A stretch of 64,000 nt of DNA, taken from positions 32,875,501 to 32,939,500 of the forward strand of contig JAPYXD010000710.1 of NCBI GenBank assembly GCA_030998225.1, in the 5' to 3' direction. Made by a program: the position numbers and the translations under genes. The stretch is from Diplolepis rosae. Lineage: Eukaryota; Arthropoda; Insecta; Hymenoptera; Diplolepididae. A model generated the notes under the pieces. That model saw only the letters and a program-made list of their open reading frames with translations, was not told the origin of the DNA and made no database searches. This document shows, one piece after another, positions 35,001 through 46,115 of this stretch; position 1 is the stretch's first letter; each line of letters opens with the position of its first letter.

Positions 35001-35557
35001 AGATTATCAAATTTGTACAGAACTTTTAAGCGAAAATGACAAAACTAATTGGGTAATTAGCATTAGAAGCTGTGTATCAGCATATCTCTTGAATCCGAAA
35101 TAGTAAAAAGTTGCTAAGCCTCCAGTGTAAAAATTCATCCAAGATTTATTTAATCCTAACGAATGGTTAGAATAAAATGAAAGCAGTTGTGTCCTGCTCT
35201 AACCAAGGTTAGTATTGAATAAATCTGGATTAAATGACGACGGTGGAGACATATCACTCTTGTAAAATTTGATCGTATTTATAATTATGTACATATTTTT
35301 CCTCTGCTTTTTAGGGAGATGGTGGTAGTCCCCTTATATTCGGTGGAAAAGTTGTTGGAGTCGCTAGTGGTGTAATTGCAGTTTCAGCTACAAAACCAGT
35401 GCGTTTTGTCAGAATTAGTTCTTTTCAACACGAACTTCACTATATATTAGAGTTAATCCAGAACTGGGATGGAAGGGATTGTAATAAGAATACCATTTTG
35501 AATGATGTGACGCACAATGACATATTTACATACCACATTTCTTTAAAATATGTTTGA
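32012..35557 (+). CDS. Chymotrypsin-fold serine protease homologue, catalytic Ser lost
   Basis: Secreted S1-family protein of about 302 residues. Exons 32012-32069, 33859-34190, 34777-35052 and 35315-35557 join in frame at GT...AG sites. MKTSISILLCAFIATTYSLG is the signal peptide. ESK|IIGG is the activation cleavage site. GAHC holds the catalytic His, and DYDIGVLM the catalytic Asp at the end of exon 2. GWG and the ICT Cys pair lie in exon 3. Exon 4 starts GDGGSPL where active enzymes have GDSGGP, so Ser195 is replaced by Gly. Cys42 (FGGALI instead of CGG), Cys191 and Cys220 are also missing. This predicts a non-proteolytic homologue; such proteins act as cofactors in clip cascades or in venoms. 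The exon 3 donor is the least certain (an alternative, TGT|GTATCA at 35073, would add SC before GDGG). AATAAA is at 35595-35600. Confidence 0.85.
32827..32918 (+). repeat. Terminal fragment of a mariner-type element in intron 1
   Basis: AAATAAGTTTCCGCCGTTTG and the following GACAAAAGTTGGCGTCACCAG match the reverse complement of 61968-62055, the 5' end of the mariner fragment described there. Only about 90 bp remain, with no coding part. Confidence 0.65.
32919..32997. repeat. AT-only palindromic microsatellite
   Basis: Runs of TATATCATATTAATATCATA-type sequence, self-complementary at several registers. Low complexity. Confidence 0.7.
33125..33194. repeat. Cluster of three GC-rich hairpins in an AT-rich intron
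   Basis: GGGGCGGAGCCCC (about 33125-33137), GGGGCAAAGCCCC (33151-33163) and CGGGGGGCTGTGCCCCCCG (33175-33193; 8-bp arms, 3-nt loop) stand in series inside protease intron 1. Base composition differs sharply from the surroundings, suggesting an inserted repeat unit. Confidence 0.75.
33202..33412 (+). repeat. Direct repeat pair, offset 144 bp
   Basis: 33202-33268 and 33346-33412 are nearly identical (GAAAC.AATTTGATTGAATT ... ATGGAAAAGTATAAACTTTG). The first copy abuts the GC-rich hairpin cluster, so both may belong to one local element. Confidence 0.7.
34550..34762 (-). repeat. Dispersed repeat with TCTGTCTGTCTG core, copy 2
   Basis: Lies in protease intron 2 in opposite orientation to 30176-30372. 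Shared blocks include AAAGTGTCTGT, GATAACTCTCGA and ATCGGATTG-ATTGA, plus the CCAATAC..TCTCAT end. Confidence 0.7.
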
Positions 35558-35594
35558 ACTTATCTCGTTACATGTATGAATGAATTTTCTGCAA

Positions 35595-35600
35595 AATAAA
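35595..35600 (+). terminator. Polyadenylation signal of the protease homologue
   Basis: AATAAA 38 nt after the stop at 35555-35557. Confidence 0.7.
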
Positions 35601-36293
35601 GTATTTAATATATTTAGTCTTGCATTTGTTATATAAATATGATAAATTTAAATACTTTCTGTATTAGACATGGTTTACAGACGTATTTTTTGCCTCCTAA
35701 AAAATTGTATTTTTAGAATAAGGCGAATAAAAATAAAAAATTGTATGTTCGAAACAGTCATAAATAAACATAAAGAAATAACATAAAGAAAATGATTTTC
35801 AATGCTAGATATTCCTTTTAACATTATCCAAAAGACTCAACAAAAAATTATCATGTTTTACAACTAATAAAAAATTTTAAGTGAGAGATTTGTTAATGAA
35901 AACATGTTATTTTTGTGTTATTCGGAATATAGATATTGTATTACTTCTAAAAAAACTGAAGTAAAACTTTCATACCTTTAAACTTCAAATTTACCGCAAA
36001 GTCATAATTAAAACAATTGAAATGTCTTTTGCACTCTTCTTATTCATATTGTTACGAGGTCAGCGAATGGTCAACGAACGGTTAGTGAACGGTCAACGAA
36101 TTCGCTGACCATTCACTGGACTGAGTCCGCCACACACTGGGAGGAAATGCACTATTTTCGTTCAAAAATGTCCAGAGCCTTCAATTGTTTTAAAATATTG
36201 GCCAAATGACCGCTATTCACAAAAATATTTGAAGAGTTAACAATAACCATTGTTATAAAGAATTCTTGAATATTTAAATTTAAGGTTTTATCA
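35601..36293. other. Intergenic with a small inverted repeat
   Basis: No gene. 36060-36109 holds GGTCAGCGAAT and its complement ATTCGCTGACC enclosing repeats of TCAACGAA; it could form a hairpin. Confidence 0.5.
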
Positions 36294-36542
36294 CACTGAG
36301 AAAAATGGATTATACAATTTAATATCTAGGTCCAGTGACTATGGGACAGCTATTTAGATTATAAATTCTATAATATAGATTATAAGAAGTATAATCCAGA
36401 TTATAAGTGACATAATCTACAATTTTTTCTATATTCTTACATCATACCGCTCATAATCGAGATTATAGCTTTTATAATTCAAATGGCTGTCCTATAGTCA
36501 CTGTACCTGGATATTGAATTTTATAGTCCATTTTTCTCCGTG
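36294..36542. repeat. 249-bp palindromic element, CACTGAGAAAAA ends
   Basis: Begins CACTGAGAAAAATGGA and ends with TCCATTTTTCTCCGTG. The arms pair over about 75 bp (CAGTGACTAT.GGACAGC in both) before an AT-rich centre. No coding capacity. Shares ends with the 38104 element, and the interior words GGACAGCCAT are common to both. Confidence 0.8.
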
Positions 36543-36579
36543 CAAATTTAAATTTCCTTTGATCGTCAAAATGGGTCAA

Positions 36580-36794
36580 CACTGAGAGAAATTTGATAAC
36601 AAGCAGTACCATCTTGATGAGTAAACTAGAATGTTTAAGAAAACTTGTGAGAAAATCCCAAGATAATGGAATAGTTTGGCAATTGGATTTTCGATTTTAC
36701 CATCTTTCTTGATAATTCATTGGTAACATTTCCTAATAATAATTCTGGTTTACTCTCAAAGATGGTACTACTTGCAATCGAATTTCTCTCCGTG
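36580..36794. repeat. 215-bp palindromic element, CACTGAGAGAAA ends
   Basis: Starts CACTGAGAGAAATT and ends AATTTCTCTCCGTG. The arms share GTAGTACCATCTT and TAAACTAGAAT-like blocks. A partial relative lies at 61333-61416. Confidence 0.75.
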
Positions 36795-37748
36795 TATAAT
36801 TAAGATAATCAAATTTCATATTTTGCATAAAATTTTATAGTAAAAACATTTATAAAAATATTTAATAATGTATTTCTATTAATATTTGTAACTAAATTAG
36901 ACCCACAACTTAGTCTAAAGCTATTTTGATTGAAAACCATATTACCTTTCCTAAAATAATTAAGCGTTCTAAGTAAATGTAGTATTTAAGGCACTGAAAA
37001 ATACAGTAGACAGTAAGTTCAAATCAATTGTCGATTTGTGGAATTCACAGTTAAAACTCATCTGAATAAACATTGCTGAGTAGTAAAATTGGTGTATATA
37101 TCGTATGTATTTCTTATAGTGTCGATAGTACGATTTGCTGTGTATAGACATTGTACAATCGATGTTGTTAATAAAGTACGTTATACGTATATACATTGCT
37201 GTGCAAAATTCACCCAGTACTTGTTTTTAACCATACACATAAAAGCTTAAAATTTATAAAATACCTAACAATTAATTCCTTCCTTAGAATAAATTGGAAG
37301 GTGACAAATTTCTGCATTTAATGACACCAAAATGAAATTTTTTATCCATTATTAACGAAGATATAGTCAAGAAAAGAAAAAATTCAAAGCTTTTTTAAAT
37401 TTTGAATAATTCTCGAAGTAATGAATATTTTTTAACTTTTTTTGACTCATTTCGAAATTAGATTAACGTAGAATGTCAGTAATTTAACAAGTATTTTATA
37501 ATTTTTAATATCTATTTTGCAAGTATGAGAATCCCGTGTATTCTCAAAACTTTGTTTTTCTAAATTTTGACTTTAATATAATAGTATCAAGAAAAAATCT
37601 ATCAAATATTTTTGATACGTTGCTAATAGTCTATGTTAATTTACCTTTATGATAAGCTGAAAAAAGCTGAAAAAAGTTTATTGTTTCAACAGTTGTAGCT
37701 TTTATGTGAATAATTAAAAAGAAGTGCCCGTCGACTTTTACATAACAG
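36795..37748. other. Intergenic, no gene recognised
   Basis: AT-rich DNA between the hairpin elements and the protease relic. The short minus-strand frame at 36969-37196 has no identifiable motif. Confidence 0.5.
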
Positions 37749-37932
37749 TGTATATATATATAATTTATAAGCGTAGTGGAGGTAATTGGAAAAATGCTAC
37801 TGTCTTAGCTTCAATCCATCAATAACTATACGAGCAGAATCAACAAATCGTATTGAATTAGCAATGCTAAATCCCGAATCCAATGCTAATAATCTTATAA
37901 ATACTAGTAATTATGAAAATGGAGTCATAATG
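37749..37932 (+). pseudogene. Broken partial paralogue of the protease homologue (exon 2 part)
   Basis: Aligns with the second half of exon 2 of the gene at 32012, starting near the codon for the Cys after the catalytic His. GGNWKNATVLASIHQ matches GGDSWKNATVFVSMDQ, then there is a stop and a frame change. NTSNYENGVIM matches DTSDYDIGVLM, with the catalytic Asp region changed to NYEN. The sequence stops at a conserved ATG|GTAGGT donor. No other exons were recognised, so this is a decayed fragment from a local duplication. Confidence 0.75.
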
Positions 37933-38103
37933 GTAGGTCAAATCATTAATTTTTACTTCTTAATTGAATCAAGAGAAAATTGCGAGAAAAGTACAAAATA
38001 TAAAAATCGCCTCGAGGTGAAGCTATAATAAATTTTTACTATCGCTTTTTTCTGGCGACATTTCCGCGATTTCATACTCTTCTACTAAGATGTGACTATA
38101 ATA

Positions 38104-38301
38104 CACGGAGAAAAATGGATGTTCAACTATGGGACAGCCATCTCATATGTTCAATTGAAATATCTATATGTTCAACTGTAATATCCAAGTTATTAATCTC
38201 TGTATATTTTAACATCTTAGATATTACAGCTGAATATATAGATATTACAACATAGTTTAAAATCTAGATATTAATTCTATAAACATCCATTTTTCTCTGT
38301 G
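38104..38301. repeat. 198-bp palindromic element with TA on both sides
   Basis: CACGGAGAAAAATGGAT at the start, ATCCATTTTTCTCTGTG at the end, with TA at 38102-38103 and 38302-38303. The interior is an imperfect palindrome built on ATATCTA/TAGATAT words. Confidence 0.8.
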
Positions 38302-38403
38302 TACGTATGATTATCAAAGAAATAAGTAGCAATGAGCATTCGTGTAAAACGTGCCCTCACGGTGCCCCTCACTTTATACGACACCCAACGTTGAAGCCAC
38401 CTT

Positions 38404-38579
38404 AAGTTGTAATATCTGGATATTTAGCTGTAATAAATAAGATATTCAAATGCACAGAAATAAATATCTTATAGATGTTACAGTTAACTATCTAGATAAT
38501 GCAATTAAATATGTGAGATGAGTGTTCCGTAATTGAATATCTAGATAATATAATATTTACTATCCATTTTTCTCCGTCT
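38404..38579. repeat. Truncated relative of the 38104 element
   Basis: Ends ATCCATTTTTCTCCGT and contains repeated ATCTAGATAAT words like its neighbour, but no matching left end was found. Confidence 0.55.
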
Positions 38580-40162
38580 ACTATCTTTTATTTGATGGAA
38601 ATTGTAGAATTTTTATAATATAGTGTAATTTAGAGTTTAGGTTTGTATAAAGAAAATGGTAGGTTCGGCTGGTCCAACGGCCATGTTTATCGTGCACTCC
38701 AGGCTGAACCCATCAGGCCTCAGTTTCGTTGCGGGATTAGCACAAAGCTTGGAATTTTTACACCTTCTGGAAGGAAACTAAACGTATTAAAGGTTACAAA
38801 TCATTTCAAGAATTTGCTTCTTCATAAGATGGAGTACAAAAATTTTACTTTCATATTTGATAACTCTCAAGTGTTATAAATTGTCTCTGCTGACATTCAA
38901 AATCCTTAAAAATAAAATTAAGTTTGGAGGCAAAAGATACATACAGTGGTAGACTTGAACTGAAAATGTCTCTGAATATAAAAATTCATTACGTGTTTAA
39001 ATACTTATAGCTTAATCAAACTACCTTTTCAAATACTTGGATATCTTAAATAATTTAAAAATTAATTTGTATCTATATGAAAGAAAATAATCTACATTAT
39101 CATTTACATCTTAGTTTTACTGAAGAAGTAACTTCATAATTGCATAAAATCAAATTATGTGATTTGTTAATTTTGTTGTATTAAATTTAATACCTTAGTA
39201 TATTAAATCTAATACACCATTTTATTTTTTCACAAATAATATAGAGAGATATTCAAGTTTATTTATAAATGAACACGAAATTTTTGGGATGTAATAGATA
39301 TATGAATATCGATCATTTTTTCGATAACACCTTTGGTGAATTTTTATATACAATGTATATATTTACTTCACAAATAGTTATTTCACCTAAAAAAATCGGA
39401 AAAATTTCGAGCATATTGGGAAATATAAGTTTTCCTACCGAACGTAGAAATTTTTAATGTATAATAGTTTACCCTTCGAATACCGGATGGGGTCGCTGAC
39501 GACCCGACAATCTTGTTTCTCCAATGTAAAATTGTGTCAAATTTTTCACCCGGTATTTGGAGGCTTGAAAATATTCCGTATAGCTTTACAGTGGAACAAA
39601 ATAAAAATATGCTATTTATGAATGAATTTATCTTTAACAAATATTTTTCTGGTTATAATATAACCTGTAACATTTTCGGTTTTGTTTTCGCTCTCTGCTA
39701 TTTTACTCAATACGAAAACACATTCAAATATAAGGGAATATAAATTTTTAAAAATGTACAACATTTAGACGCCTGTCCCCATATTGAGCTTATAAAATGA
39801 TAATAAACGCAAAAAAAATTTCAAAATATATTTATTACTCCAATTTATTTACTTTTTGTCTCTTATCATAATTGAGTTCTAAATGGATAATTTAAAAAAG
39901 TATGTCTAAAAAATGATGACGAGGAAATAATCATTTTTTGCCACAGCAAAGAATATAAATTTCACTAGTATAGTATTTTAAATTAATTTGAGGATTATGC
40001 CAAGATTAAAAAGTTAAAAAAGATCATGATCTCTTCGATGTTTGAATTTTAGAAAGAACTATAACGAAAAGGTCAAAATTCGAGACTCTTTCCATAAAAT
40101 TCTTCCAACGATTGCTTAGAGATTAAATCAAGACTCGCCACTCCCGTCGACATTTTTTATAA
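38580..40162. other. Intergenic, nothing firm
   Basis: No supported gene. 38650-38760 is GC-richer (CAACGGCCATG, AACCCATCAGGCCTCAG) with short open frames but no motif recognised. 39475-39520 contains GGGGTCGCTGACGACCCG, a small inverted repeat of unknown origin. Confidence 0.45.
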
Positions 40163-40346
40163 ACGTTTGTGAATAATGAACCGAATCTCATCACATTGGA
40201 CCAGTTTTTTGCAATGCCATATTATAAAAGGTTACAAGTATTTTACCATAGTCAACTCAGAAAATTGATTTAAAAGGCTATATTTTCAAATATTACTACA
40301 GTAAGGAACTAAAATTTTATAAGAAATAAAGATATTGCTTTTATTA

Positions 40347-40662
40347 ATTAAAAGTATTGTACCTTATATTGGCCCTTAATATCAATAGAATACCAGGCTA
40401 TCCATATTCAGCTTCGCACCAATGTATATATCCAAACTTTCCTTCTTGTATTTAATATATTAAGTACTCCTTTTGTGACATATTTTAAGCACTCCAGTAA
40501 CTCAGAGAAAATATGTGAAATTATTGCCAGCAACCTTTTTGTATTTTCTAGATTTTAATAAATATCACTGATGAGGGCTCCGATCAGAGCCGAAACGTTT
40601 GATTAAATTTGACTTAATCATTTTATGGACCCTAAAGCCAATTTTCCAACAACATACCATTC
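40347..40662 (+). mobile_element. 316-bp Penelope-type solo insert with 14-bp target duplication
   Basis: Flanked by TATTGCTTTTATTA at 40333-40346 and again at 40663-40676; unit 2 of the tandem duplication lacks the insert, supplying the empty site. It carries the hammerhead-like motif at 40568-40596, 66 nt from its 3' end, the same layout as the ends of the giant foldback. It is probably a 5'-truncated Penelope terminal repeat or retrozyme-like element. Confidence 0.7.
40568..40596 (+). ncRNA. Hammerhead-like RNA motif in the solo insert
   Basis: CTGATGA 40568-40574, unpaired G40575, stem GGCTC 40576-40580 with GAGCC 40587-40591, GAAAC 40592-40596. The flanks ATCA 40564-40567 and TGAT 40600-40603 can pair. 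Compared with 22509-22538, both helices have different bases but keep pairing. This is consistent with a selected RNA fold, though cleavage is unproven. Confidence 0.55.
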
Positions 40663-42174
40663 TATTGCTTTTATTATTTTATTTGAAATTCGACACTGGA
40701 TTTGAAATTAATGAATTCCTAAAGTTAAAGTTTAATTCGATTTCTAAACTTAAGATATTATAATTTTATATTTTTTATATTTACATTAAAAAATGTCTTA
40801 TCTGTTTTCATGTTAGTAATTTTGATAAATTTGAGGCCTATAAGATAACGATTTCGGTGTTCAATTTTTTATATATGTTATTATAACAATTCAATATTAT
40901 ATAAACTCTCTTTTTAAAATAAAACATAATATGTTTTTGTCATAATTATAAAATAGATGTTTGTTGACGTAATTGATTTTAGAATATGGTAAACAGAGCG
41001 TGAATAATAATTTCACCTATTTATTACAGTTAATTGATTAAAATAGACTAAATAGTCAGCCACTATTTTAAACAATGCGTGTTGTTTTTATATTTACATG
41101 ACATTTTTTTATGGTATTGGATTTGATATTCTATTCTGAAGTATCAAAATGATGAAGTAGAGGAAGAAAATTTTATTCCAATATTTCACAAAAATAGTAC
41201 ACATCATATTGGTTATTAGAAAAGAAAATTAATTTTTTAATTTTCTTTAAATTTTTGAAATTTAAAAAATTGTTAAATTTCTCAATTTTAATGGAAAGTG
41301 GTTTAAAAAGTTATCTAAAGTAGTTCACTGAAAATAAAAAAAGAAATCTAAAAATTGATTAATTCAAAAATTTGTCCTGCATATGTTTTTTAAGATTGGA
41401 CTAGAAAAGAACACTTACACATTACATATTTAATACCTTTTTTATTGAGCATTCAACATGTAAATATATCTCTAATGTACATTCAATGACACAATCCAAT
41501 TTAAATGTTCTAAATTCGTTTGTGAATAATAAACCGAACCTCATCGCATTGGACAAGTTTTTTGCGATGCCATATTATAAAAGGTTACAAGTATTTTACC
41601 ATAGCCAACTCAGAAAATTGATTTAAAAGGCTATATTTTCAAATATTACTACCGTAAGGAACTAAAATTTTATAAAAAATAAAGATGTTGCTTTGATATT
41701 ATGTGATTGTTATTTTAATATGCTGTTATTTCATTTGAAATTTTCCATCAAATTCCAAATTGATTAATTCCTGAATTCAATGTTTCGGCTTAAAGCTTAA
41801 AATATCATGATTGAATATTTTTTGACCTCTTTCATGTATTTCATTCTGAAATAGAAAAATAAACATGTAATGAAAGAAAATTTGTTTTATTGTTAATTTT
41901 CTTATTTCTGATGCAAAGTGGTTTGAAAAGTTCTCTAAAGTATTTCACTCAAAACGAAAAAAGAAATCTAAAAATGGATAAATTCGATAATTTGTCTTGA
42001 ATATGTTTTTCAAAATTGGGTTAAAAAAGAACACGTAATAACTGAATATTTCTATGAGCGTTAGGAATAATTACATATTTATTACGTTTTTCATTAAGCA
42101 TTAAACATGTAAATGTATCCCTAATATTCATTCAATGACATAATCCAATTTAAATGATGCAAATTCGATTATCC

Positions 42175-44780
42175 ATTGCTTTATTAATCATTTCTACTAA
42201 TTTATGGTGAAATTCTACTAATTCAATTAGTAACAGTTAAATATCTACAAATTTAAATGGAAATCAAATGGTAATAAAATGAATTGGTAAAAATGTATCA
42301 TAGATTGACAGAAAACTACTAATTAATATTAGAAATTCCTACTATAGCCATCGGTAAATGATTTCTTACTTTTCCAATTGCTAGTATTTTATTAATTCAA
42401 ATTTAGAGATTAATGTATAAATTTCATGTCTGTGGAATATTGTTCTAATCAATCAATTTATAGTTCATTGAATTAAATAAAATTTCCAATAATATTAAAA
42501 TTCACCGAAAAAAAGGTGACTAATATATCGTATACGATATAAAAAACTAATTGGTGGATCAACGAATCAGACAATTTTTTTCTAAAATAAAAAATCAGGT
42601 GTGGCTTAAATTCGTATAATCAAGTGTCTCTTGTCTTGCTGTTTCTATTTACATATTTAGTTGCAAGTGATTGTCCATTTGATCGACTAAAGCTGACACA
42701 ATCAAATGTGGGAGCGTTTAGTCTACGAGTTTCATAATAATTTGCTTTGTAACCACACTTGTATTATGTATACGTATTACATACCTTCCCGATGTTATTA
42801 CATCTTGGAATTTCAGGAAATAGGTTAATATTCGAGTTACAAAAGTCCACACTTGTAATATCCACTTCTAAAGAGAGCCTTTTTTTGCAAATATTTTTCA
42901 ATATGAAAAATAAATCCTGTCAACAAAGAAATGATCGTATATTTTCAAACACGTGAAATAAAAATACTACGTTGAGTAGTCAAATCGACGATTGCTCATT
43001 TCATTAATCAAACATATGTTTCTGTGCGATTAGTAGTTAATCACTTTGATTTCTAAAGGTTTTATACGTTTTTATTCTAGTCAAATCTATGTATTTTACT
43101 ATAAAATCTGCGTTTCTGCTTTTTTTAGTTACTGCAAAAAGCTATAAATTGATAATACGTTAAAATTGAGAAATTTATCACCTTTTTCTACGGATAGTTC
43201 CTATTCTTTTAATCGTAGTTTACGAAGGTGACTAAACATTTTACGACTTTTCTCAAAAGAATTATGGATATCAAGTAGATTAACCTTCCGATATCCACAG
43301 TTCATTTTAAATATTATAGACTGAAGAACAGAATACAATTTCATTTTAAAAGTAAAATTGCATTGAATCACAAGAAGAATCTTAATTCTAATAAAGTCAC
43401 TTGAGGGCATGTGATACTTACAAAATTAGCAAACTTTATTGATTTTAGATTTCTACATGTTTGTGTTCAAAATTCATGAAATTTTATTCTCAAAATCAAA
43501 TTACAATCCTTATTATTAAGGTATTACCAATTATAAAAGCATCCATCCAAAAAAATTAGTTATCGATTTCTTCGATTGTTATTGACTTTTGGATGAGGCT
43601 AAAGTTTTAAAACTTTTCATTGACATTTTATTAATCTCTTGTACTGTTCAATGAAGAGTTCTACAATAGTAACCAGGATTTTCTCTATTTTTGAAAAATT
43701 CTACTCCCACCAAAAATTTTGAGATTAATAAGATTAATAAAAACATGGAAAAAAGCTTCATAACATTAGCTCTATCCAAATGTCGACGACAGTCAAAGAA
43801 AATTTCCTCTTAAATTTAAAAAAATAACAATTAAATTTATTTATCAAACCATATTCGCAATGGTAATTTAGATAAAGCATTAAATTCATGACGTCTTAAT
43901 TGTTACTTTTTCATAAAGATGTTTGTATTTTACTTTGCGATTTGAATATAGTTAGGATTAGAGTAATATTTGAATAATACTTGTAATTTTGAAATTAAAA
44001 ACTCTCAATTAATTTTCCGTTCTCATAAATCTGAGAAAAAGTTTTTAGTTAAAGGAAATATTTTTTTATGCATATTTCATCCATATTTTTTATTCTACTT
44101 TTTTATTCACCAAGGGATTTATTATTTGAATTAGTTGAATACTTTTTTAAGCAATTAATATGAAGCTTCAATCAGGACACTTGTTTCCTTGGTGGTATTT
44201 GTTCCGTGAAAGAAATGTTTTCTTGGGACCAATGTATGAAAGAAAATCATTTCTTTAAATTTATTATGGCACTAAAGAATCAACTTCTTGAATTCAAATT
44301 CATCAATGTTATAACTTCAATTGAAATGATAAATAATGATGATAATTCAGTTTAATTAAAATATCTTATGAGCACGAATTATATAGGGGAGTTGGAACCA
44401 AGGTTCGGTCACCAACCAATGGTTGACCACACGTCAGTAATAATTCCCCAAGAAATATAGAATGAAGAAATTAATTGCTTTTGATTTGTAAATAAACTGC
44501 TACTTATAACATCGCCTTAAACTTGCTATCAACTAAACATAAGAAATTGTAGGCAATTTATGAATATTTGAATTACTAAGTAGCAATGTGCTTAATTTAA
44601 GCGTTTTCATTTGAAAAAAAAAATTAATTATTTAGTGAAATCTCAAACCTTGTATTGTTAAATTATAAAAATTTTCGTTAACGGATTTTCGCGGACGAAT
44701 ATGGGTACTTCATGCACTTTTTAAATAACTATTCGTTTTTACTGAATGAATCGTTTTTTGAGAAAAATCAATTGTGAATA
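42175..44780. other. Intergenic, no gene recognised
   Basis: 2.6 kb of AT-rich DNA. 43396-43520 is a weak relative of the left arm of the palindrome at 4460. The short open frames (for example 42759-42956 and 43201-43410) show no recognisable domain, signal peptide with promoter, or splice context. Confidence 0.5.
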
Positions 44781-45441
44781 CACTACCATTCAAAATTATA
44801 CACTGAGAAAAAAATGCTATTGAATCTATAGCATTTCTGCTAAAAGCATATATACTAAGTGTTCATAGTAATTTGTTAACTAATCAAGATATTTTTGGAT
44901 TTTTTTCTAGATTCTCGAAATATCTTGATTAGTTAGGAAATTACTATGAAGGCTTATTTTTACACTGAGAAAAAAGTTTCTTTGATATACGGTCAAAGAA
45001 AAAATATCATTGAATTAAAGAAAGTTTTGTTAATTCAAAAAAAAATTTCTTTGATCCAAAGAAATAGATTTGTTTACATTTTTTTGAAAATTTTTTTAAA
45101 TCAACAATACTTTCTTCAATTCAAAAATTTTTTTTCTTTGACCGTATGTCAAAGAAATGTTTCTTTGATTTAAAGAAACTGTTTTCTGGGTGTAAAACTA
45201 GACCAAAAACTTTTTAAAACTTTAATTATTTTTAGACATTTTCAAAAAAGATTAAAATTTGAATTTTTCTGTGATATATCGTATTTTTATAAAATTAACA
45301 TTTTGCCTTCAACTTTGGAGGAAAATTTATATAACATTCATGCAATTATCAGAAAAAATATATAACTCTCTTTTATAAAAATCAAAACATATTGATAATG
45401 GTTCATACAGCAGGTGAACCTATAATTTTGAATGGTAGTTC
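44781..45441. repeat. Nested inverted-repeat elements
   Basis: A 19-bp outer inverted repeat, ACTACCATTCAAAATTATA, at 44781-44799 recurs reversed at 45423-45441. Inside are a partial CACTGAG element from about 44800 (with the TCTTGATTAGTTA hairpin) and a complete one at 44963-45192. This implies at least two rounds of insertion. Confidence 0.65.
44963..45192. repeat. 230-bp CACTGAGAAAA element with TA flanks
   Basis: CACTGAGAAAA...TTTTCTGGGTG with TA at 44961-44962 and 45193-45194. The arms pair through repeated TTTCTTTGAT/ATCAAAGAAA and a TACGGTCAAAGAAA/TTTCTTTGACCGTA pair. Confidence 0.75.
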
Positions 45442-46115
45442 AATTAATAGTAAAATACAAGCAATAGTTGCCAGTAGCTTGAAATACTACAAATTTAACT
45501 GCTTTTATAGCAAATATAATTAAATATGAAATCAATCAAAAGTTTCTGAACACTGGCTTCATTTCCCTAAATTAAATTTTGTTAGAAAAAGTTTATGTTT
45601 ACATACTATTTTTTTGAATCGTGTTGAAAGTTGTCATATATTTTCCAGAATATAACTGTTTTTATATATCAGAAAAATATTTTTCTTTGATATACTTACA
45701 ATACAATCAATACAATTTTTCTTTTCAAATATTCGTCTAAAATATAGAAACATATTTATTAATTGTTTAGAATCTAATATGTTCATAGACGTTTCTGAAT
45801 TTTTTGATCATTCACCTGCAGGTAAGCGAATAAAATTATTTTAATTTCACTAATTAAAATACTCAAGTTGATTAAGAGTATACATTTAGCGCCTGATTAT
45901 TCTTATTAATTCGTCTTAGAATTATGTAGTTATATCAGATATCTGTTTTCTCGCATGTCGCAGCGGACTAAGGTCATCCCCGGTAAATTTTTTATAGTGT
46001 AAGATTGCATAAAAATCCGGTATAAGTAATTCCTCGAATCATCTTTTTTCTTCATAATCATTAAAAAGGAACTACATTGTCTTAAGGTGCGGAGGAGCCT
46101 GAAATGATTCAACAA
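45442..46115. other. Intergenic and distal 5' flank of cuticular gene 3
   Basis: No gene. From about 45960 the sequence resembles the flank of the gene at 53421: GACTAAGGTCATC and TTTTTTATAGTG blocks occur in both, suggesting the duplication included upstream DNA. Confidence 0.55.

Larger units (their letters stand above)
40163..42174 (+). repeat. Diverged tandem duplication (two units)
   Basis: Unit 1 is 40163-41516 and unit 2 is 41517-42174. Both start TTTGTGAATAAT.AACCGAA and share a ~180 bp block ending GAACTAAAATTTTATAA. Both later share AAGTGGTTT.AAAAGTT and a block ending GACA.AATCCAATTTAAATG before an AAATTCG junction. Unit 1 is longer, partly because of the 316-bp insert at 40347-40662. 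No coding region. Confidence 0.75.

Noticed and set aside
38643..38879. Open frame in a GC-richer patch
   Set aside because: No recognisable motif, no promoter or splice context; the composition shift alone is not enough.
39470..39560. Possible piggyBac-like terminus (GGGGTCGCTGACGACCCG)
   Set aside because: No paired end, no TTAA duplication at the boundary, and no transposase nearby.
44946..45173. 75-codon plus-strand open frame
   Set aside because: Lies entirely within the palindromic CACTGAG element at 44963-45192 and is made of its TTTCTTTGAT repeats.
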